Origin: Priapulus caudatus
Taxonomy: Eukaryota; Priapulida; Priapulimorpha; Priapulimorphida; Priapulidae
Direction of reading: 5' to 3'
Length of the DNA stretch: 32,754 nucleotides
Assembly: GCF_000485595.1 (NCBI RefSeq)
Contig: NW_014577061.1
Span: 1,696,753-1,729,506, forward strand
Below the pieces are notes generated by a model. The model was not told the origin of the DNA and made no database searches. It was given only the letters and a program-made list of their open reading frames with translations. Below are positions 30,023 through 32,754 of this stretch, one piece after another. Position numbers and translations under genes: made by a program. How positions within the stretch are numbered: the first letter of the stretch is position 1; every line of letters begins with the position of its first letter.

Positions 30023-30088
30023 GCAGGGACATCCACATATGGGATTACAAGGCAGGAAATCCTGAAAACGTGTAGAAAATGTCCCTGC
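30023..30088. repeat. 10-bp inverted repeat GCAGGGACAT/ATGTCCCTGC
   Basis: Perfect arms at 30023-30032 and 30079-30088 around 46 bp. It lies inside the 153-codon minus-strand frame that was rejected as a gene. Confidence 0.6.
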
Positions 30089-31764
30089 GTAAGCGCAAGT
30101 ACATAGTACGTATGTGAGTATACACAACCCGTTTATAAAGTAGGGTTTGTATAATATAACGCTCATATTTGCGTAGGAGTATAAGTATTTAGCATACAAG
30201 AGCTGCTTGTATCTCGAAAGGTGGTATATCTGGTATCGTAATGGTATGATAAGGCACGCGACAAGGTCAAATTTCGACGCAAATGGGTGTCCAGATGCCA
30301 AATACACGCCTTTGTCTCTGTTGCACAGGAATATAATCAGGATGTAATCTGTTTCTTTAAGTAATTCCGGGGGAATCGCCTGAACCAAAAGGTAACTGCC
30401 CCTACGTCCTACGTTTTGGTCGACGTAGGTCTGGTTGTGCTTCGGCGAGGGATTGGATTTAATTAGAAACTAATACTACTTATGCAGGTATTATAATGTT
30501 TTGATTGAATATTATTAGAAGTAAAAAATCTCCCTTTTAAAAAGACAATTTATTTTCAGTCACTCCAGAAATTAGGCGTGTGTTTCGCATTGATAACGTA
30601 CGAGATATATATACGTCACGGCTGTTCAGCATGCGATGAGCACCGGCTGCGTGCGCCCACGTGTGCAGTGTTGCGTACGCAGCTCTCTGGGCGTGTTGAG
30701 GATGGTCGAATGAACAAAAACTATGGCGGTACTTGGAAGTAAGTAGCGACATTTAGAAGTGAGGAAGTGGCCATCTCTCATCCTGCCATTCCGACATTCA
30801 ACTAGTTGCTCGGTTTAGCAATTACATACTTTTATAACGCTATGCGCCCGCAGAGGCAGTGCCGTGTCGCATTAGTCCGCTAGCTGGTTGGTAAGCAAAA
30901 ATAGCAGGTTTTTGCCGCTTAATCGTATATCTTTTATGTCTAAGCATCTATCTATTTTCATAGCTTTGAACCTGTTGTTTTAGTCTAACGAAGACAGTTC
31001 TCCTAAGAGATATATTGGTGTACGTTTATGGGTATAGCGCGCGGTGCGTCGTGAAGGTGGCTGCATACGTGCCGATTCCGTGTGTTGATTTTGTAGCAAA
31101 TGTATTCTGTATACTTATGTATAAAGTTAGCAAGTAGTGAGTAGCAACGTTATATCATGTGCGTATACATGCAGTGTGTATTTATGGTAATCGGAAACGA
31201 ACCTTCGGAGTAGCAATCTCCTTTTTGTAAAGAGAAAATTTATAAAAGAATGAATACGACAAGCGTTGGTCATAATACAGCGGTGACAGCGAGAGAGAGT
31301 GGCAAACGCTATAAGACTCCGTTGATAATGAAACGTTGATAGATCGTAATTTGATGCCCTCATAGGTGTGGGAAATCTCGTCTAGCAACGAAAACGTCTG
31401 AAATACTATTGCACAAAAACGCAGTTTTCTCATTTAAGGGGAATAATGATTTCACCTTGTGGTAATTAGATTGCCTACACGTACGCGGGTGCAGAATTAA
31501 TGAGGCTCGCTGCGCTGCGCATTGCCTGTGTAATTGCTTCACTATTTAACGAGCTCAGTGTTTTTGTTGTGCATTGCGCTGGCATGTCAATGCAAATGGC
31601 AGCCTTTCGCGCCTTTCTTTTCGCGTGGTGCTACTTGGCCGCTTGCTGCGTGTCTCCGTCTGCACACTCTCTACTGCCGGCCCAAGTGCCATGTGACTGT
31701 TGGGTACTCTCGCGTATCGTTCAGTGTTGCTTATAAATACCTTTAGTTAGATTAAAATTAAAAT
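30089..31764. other. Stretch without a supported gene
   Basis: The minus strand has a 153-codon frame (29927-30388) with Cys and Tyr enrichment and no recognised motif; its length is within chance expectation for this composition. TAAGGCACGCG at about 30250 is a short chance-level match to a conserved microRNA 5' end. No repeats or splice pairs were seen. Confidence 0.4.
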
Positions 31765-31765
31765 C

Positions 31766-31803
<38 letters not shown>

Positions 31804-31935
31804 GATTCTCTCTCCTCTCTCTCTCTCTCCGAGTCTCTCATCTCTCTCTCTCACGGTCTTCACTTCTCTCTCACTCATACTCCCTCTCTCCTCCTCGATC
31901 CATCTCTCTCCTCTCTCTCTCTCTCTCCTCTCGCT
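31765..31935. repeat. (CT)n array passing into pyrimidine-rich DNA
   Basis: About 170 bp of CT and TCTC units with CAGATT, GAGT and CACG interruptions. The plus strand stays pyrimidine-rich with CCTCC and CATC words to about 32110. Confidence 0.96.
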
Positions 31936-32110
31936 CTATCGTGCTTTCTGTCAACACGCATCACTCTCCTCCTCTCCCTGCCCAACTATCGCTGACTGAC
32001 CTCTTCGCTCTCCATCTATCCCTTCTATCCATCCGCCTCTCCTTGCCTCCCTTCTCCCTCCCTCCATTCCGACCGACCCTCTCCTCGCTCCCTGCTGGTC
32101 ACTCCTTCCT

Positions 32111-32754
32111 TCAATCCAATTACGCCATCACATCATACCCGCTTCATGCCACCTTACCCAGTATATTAATTATCACGGTTTGACCTGTGAAACTCGACGA
32201 GGGTAAATGCGTTTTATTTATCGTATATATAAGCTTTGTCTCGGTGTTGCCTCCAAACCATGGCATATATATATTGACACAGCTGCTAATGTGCTCGTTC
32301 CAGTCCGTATATAATTATAGAAAAACAAGCTGTGTGCGTTTGTGTAGGCAAAATGGATATAGAAAGCGAAAAAGACGGGGAAAAGGGGAAAAGTAACTGA
32401 CAAGAGGCGATATCTATATGTCCACCATGGATGGACAGTGTGCAGCGTTTTACATGATCTGTGCTTGAAATGACACGGTTGTGCGATCGTGTGTACACGT
32501 GGCCTTACAATTATTATTTGATTAAGGACTAAATCCTGTAGGGGCGGGAGGCGGGAATAATGCTATGTAGCGCGGGCAGGTTTTATCACGCAGCCAGAAG
32601 CAGGTGTTTCCGCGTATTGACAGAACATTATCGCTGAGTGAAAAGAGTTGTACGGATCACGGACTTATTAAATCCCATGAGCGTCTGCGCACGCACGTTC
32701 TTGGAGCTGCATTGATGACGGTAAATTGCAAGGATTACCCTTTCCCTTGCGTCC
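32111..32754. other. Terminal unique stretch
   Basis: Single-copy AT-leaning sequence to the window end. Short frames only; no gene or element was recognised. Confidence 0.45.

Noticed and set aside
30248-30262. TAAGGCACGCG, equal to the first 11 bases of miR-124
   Set aside because: The match ends there and flanking sequence gives no hairpin precursor. One such match among many known microRNAs is chance-level.
29927-30388. 153-codon minus-strand frame outside a repeat
   Set aside because: For this base composition, roughly one frame of this length is expected by chance. It has no motif and contains an unrelated inverted repeat.
1-32754. CRISPR arrays, operons, riboswitches or bacterial mobile systems
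   Set aside because: No regularly spaced conserved repeats with unique spacers and no compact co-directional genes. The tandem arrays are simple or minisatellite DNA of eukaryotic type.

Overview
The window looks like non-coding genomic DNA from a multicellular animal, most likely a marine or other invertebrate. The evidence is very dense simple-sequence DNA of (CA), (GA), (TA), (CAG/AAC) and (ATT) type, non-depleted CpG, metazoan-style splice motifs, short terminal-inverted-repeat elements, and no compact genes or ribosome-binding sites. The phylum cannot be named from what is visible. Almost all open frames are short and are either translations of microsatellites or of chance length. No complete protein-coding gene and no confident RNA gene was found.

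Layout. 1-3.7 kb: a CA tract, a CpG-rich block, a 17-bp minisatellite with a 76-bp higher-order duplication (680-1351), a GT/GCGT microsatellite and a CAG/AAC trinucleotide tract. 3.7-3.9 kb: a minus-strand open frame that looks faintly like the start of a LamG/lectin-like domain. 4-9.4 kb: mostly featureless, with a 27-bp duplication and a GCGT microsatellite. 9.4-10.2 kb: a 75-bp minisatellite and a short hairpin element. 11.6-12.1 kb: the best promoter candidate, with GAGA tracts, a TATA box, an ATG-free leader and a GTGAGT donor, on the plus strand. 12.7-14.3 kb: a pair of diverged direct repeats of about 160 bp enclosing a cluster of nuclear-receptor-type half-sites. 14.4-15.4 kb: palindromes and a decayed DNA-transposon fragment. 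16.7-19.7 kb: long GA/CT tracts interleaved with CpG-rich DNA, including a short ATG exon candidate ending at a consensus CAG|GTGAGT donor (19118-19158, reading MSFDYADYNSSSS). 20-24.6 kb: largely featureless, with two CRE-type sites. 24.6-28.2 kb: CA and GT/GC microsatellites and several palindromic elements, including a long-armed foldback element with a TA-repeat core. 29-30 kb: a GA tract and a clear 248-bp MITE with 54-bp inverted repeats and an 8-bp target duplication. 31.7-32.1 kb: a CT-rich tract.

The plus-strand promoter at 11.8 kb and the ATG exon at 19.1 kb could belong to one gene whose remaining exons lie outside the window. This rests on splice and promoter motifs alone. The best supported structures are the mobile-element remnants and the tandem arrays. 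No evidence of a new multi-gene system was found.
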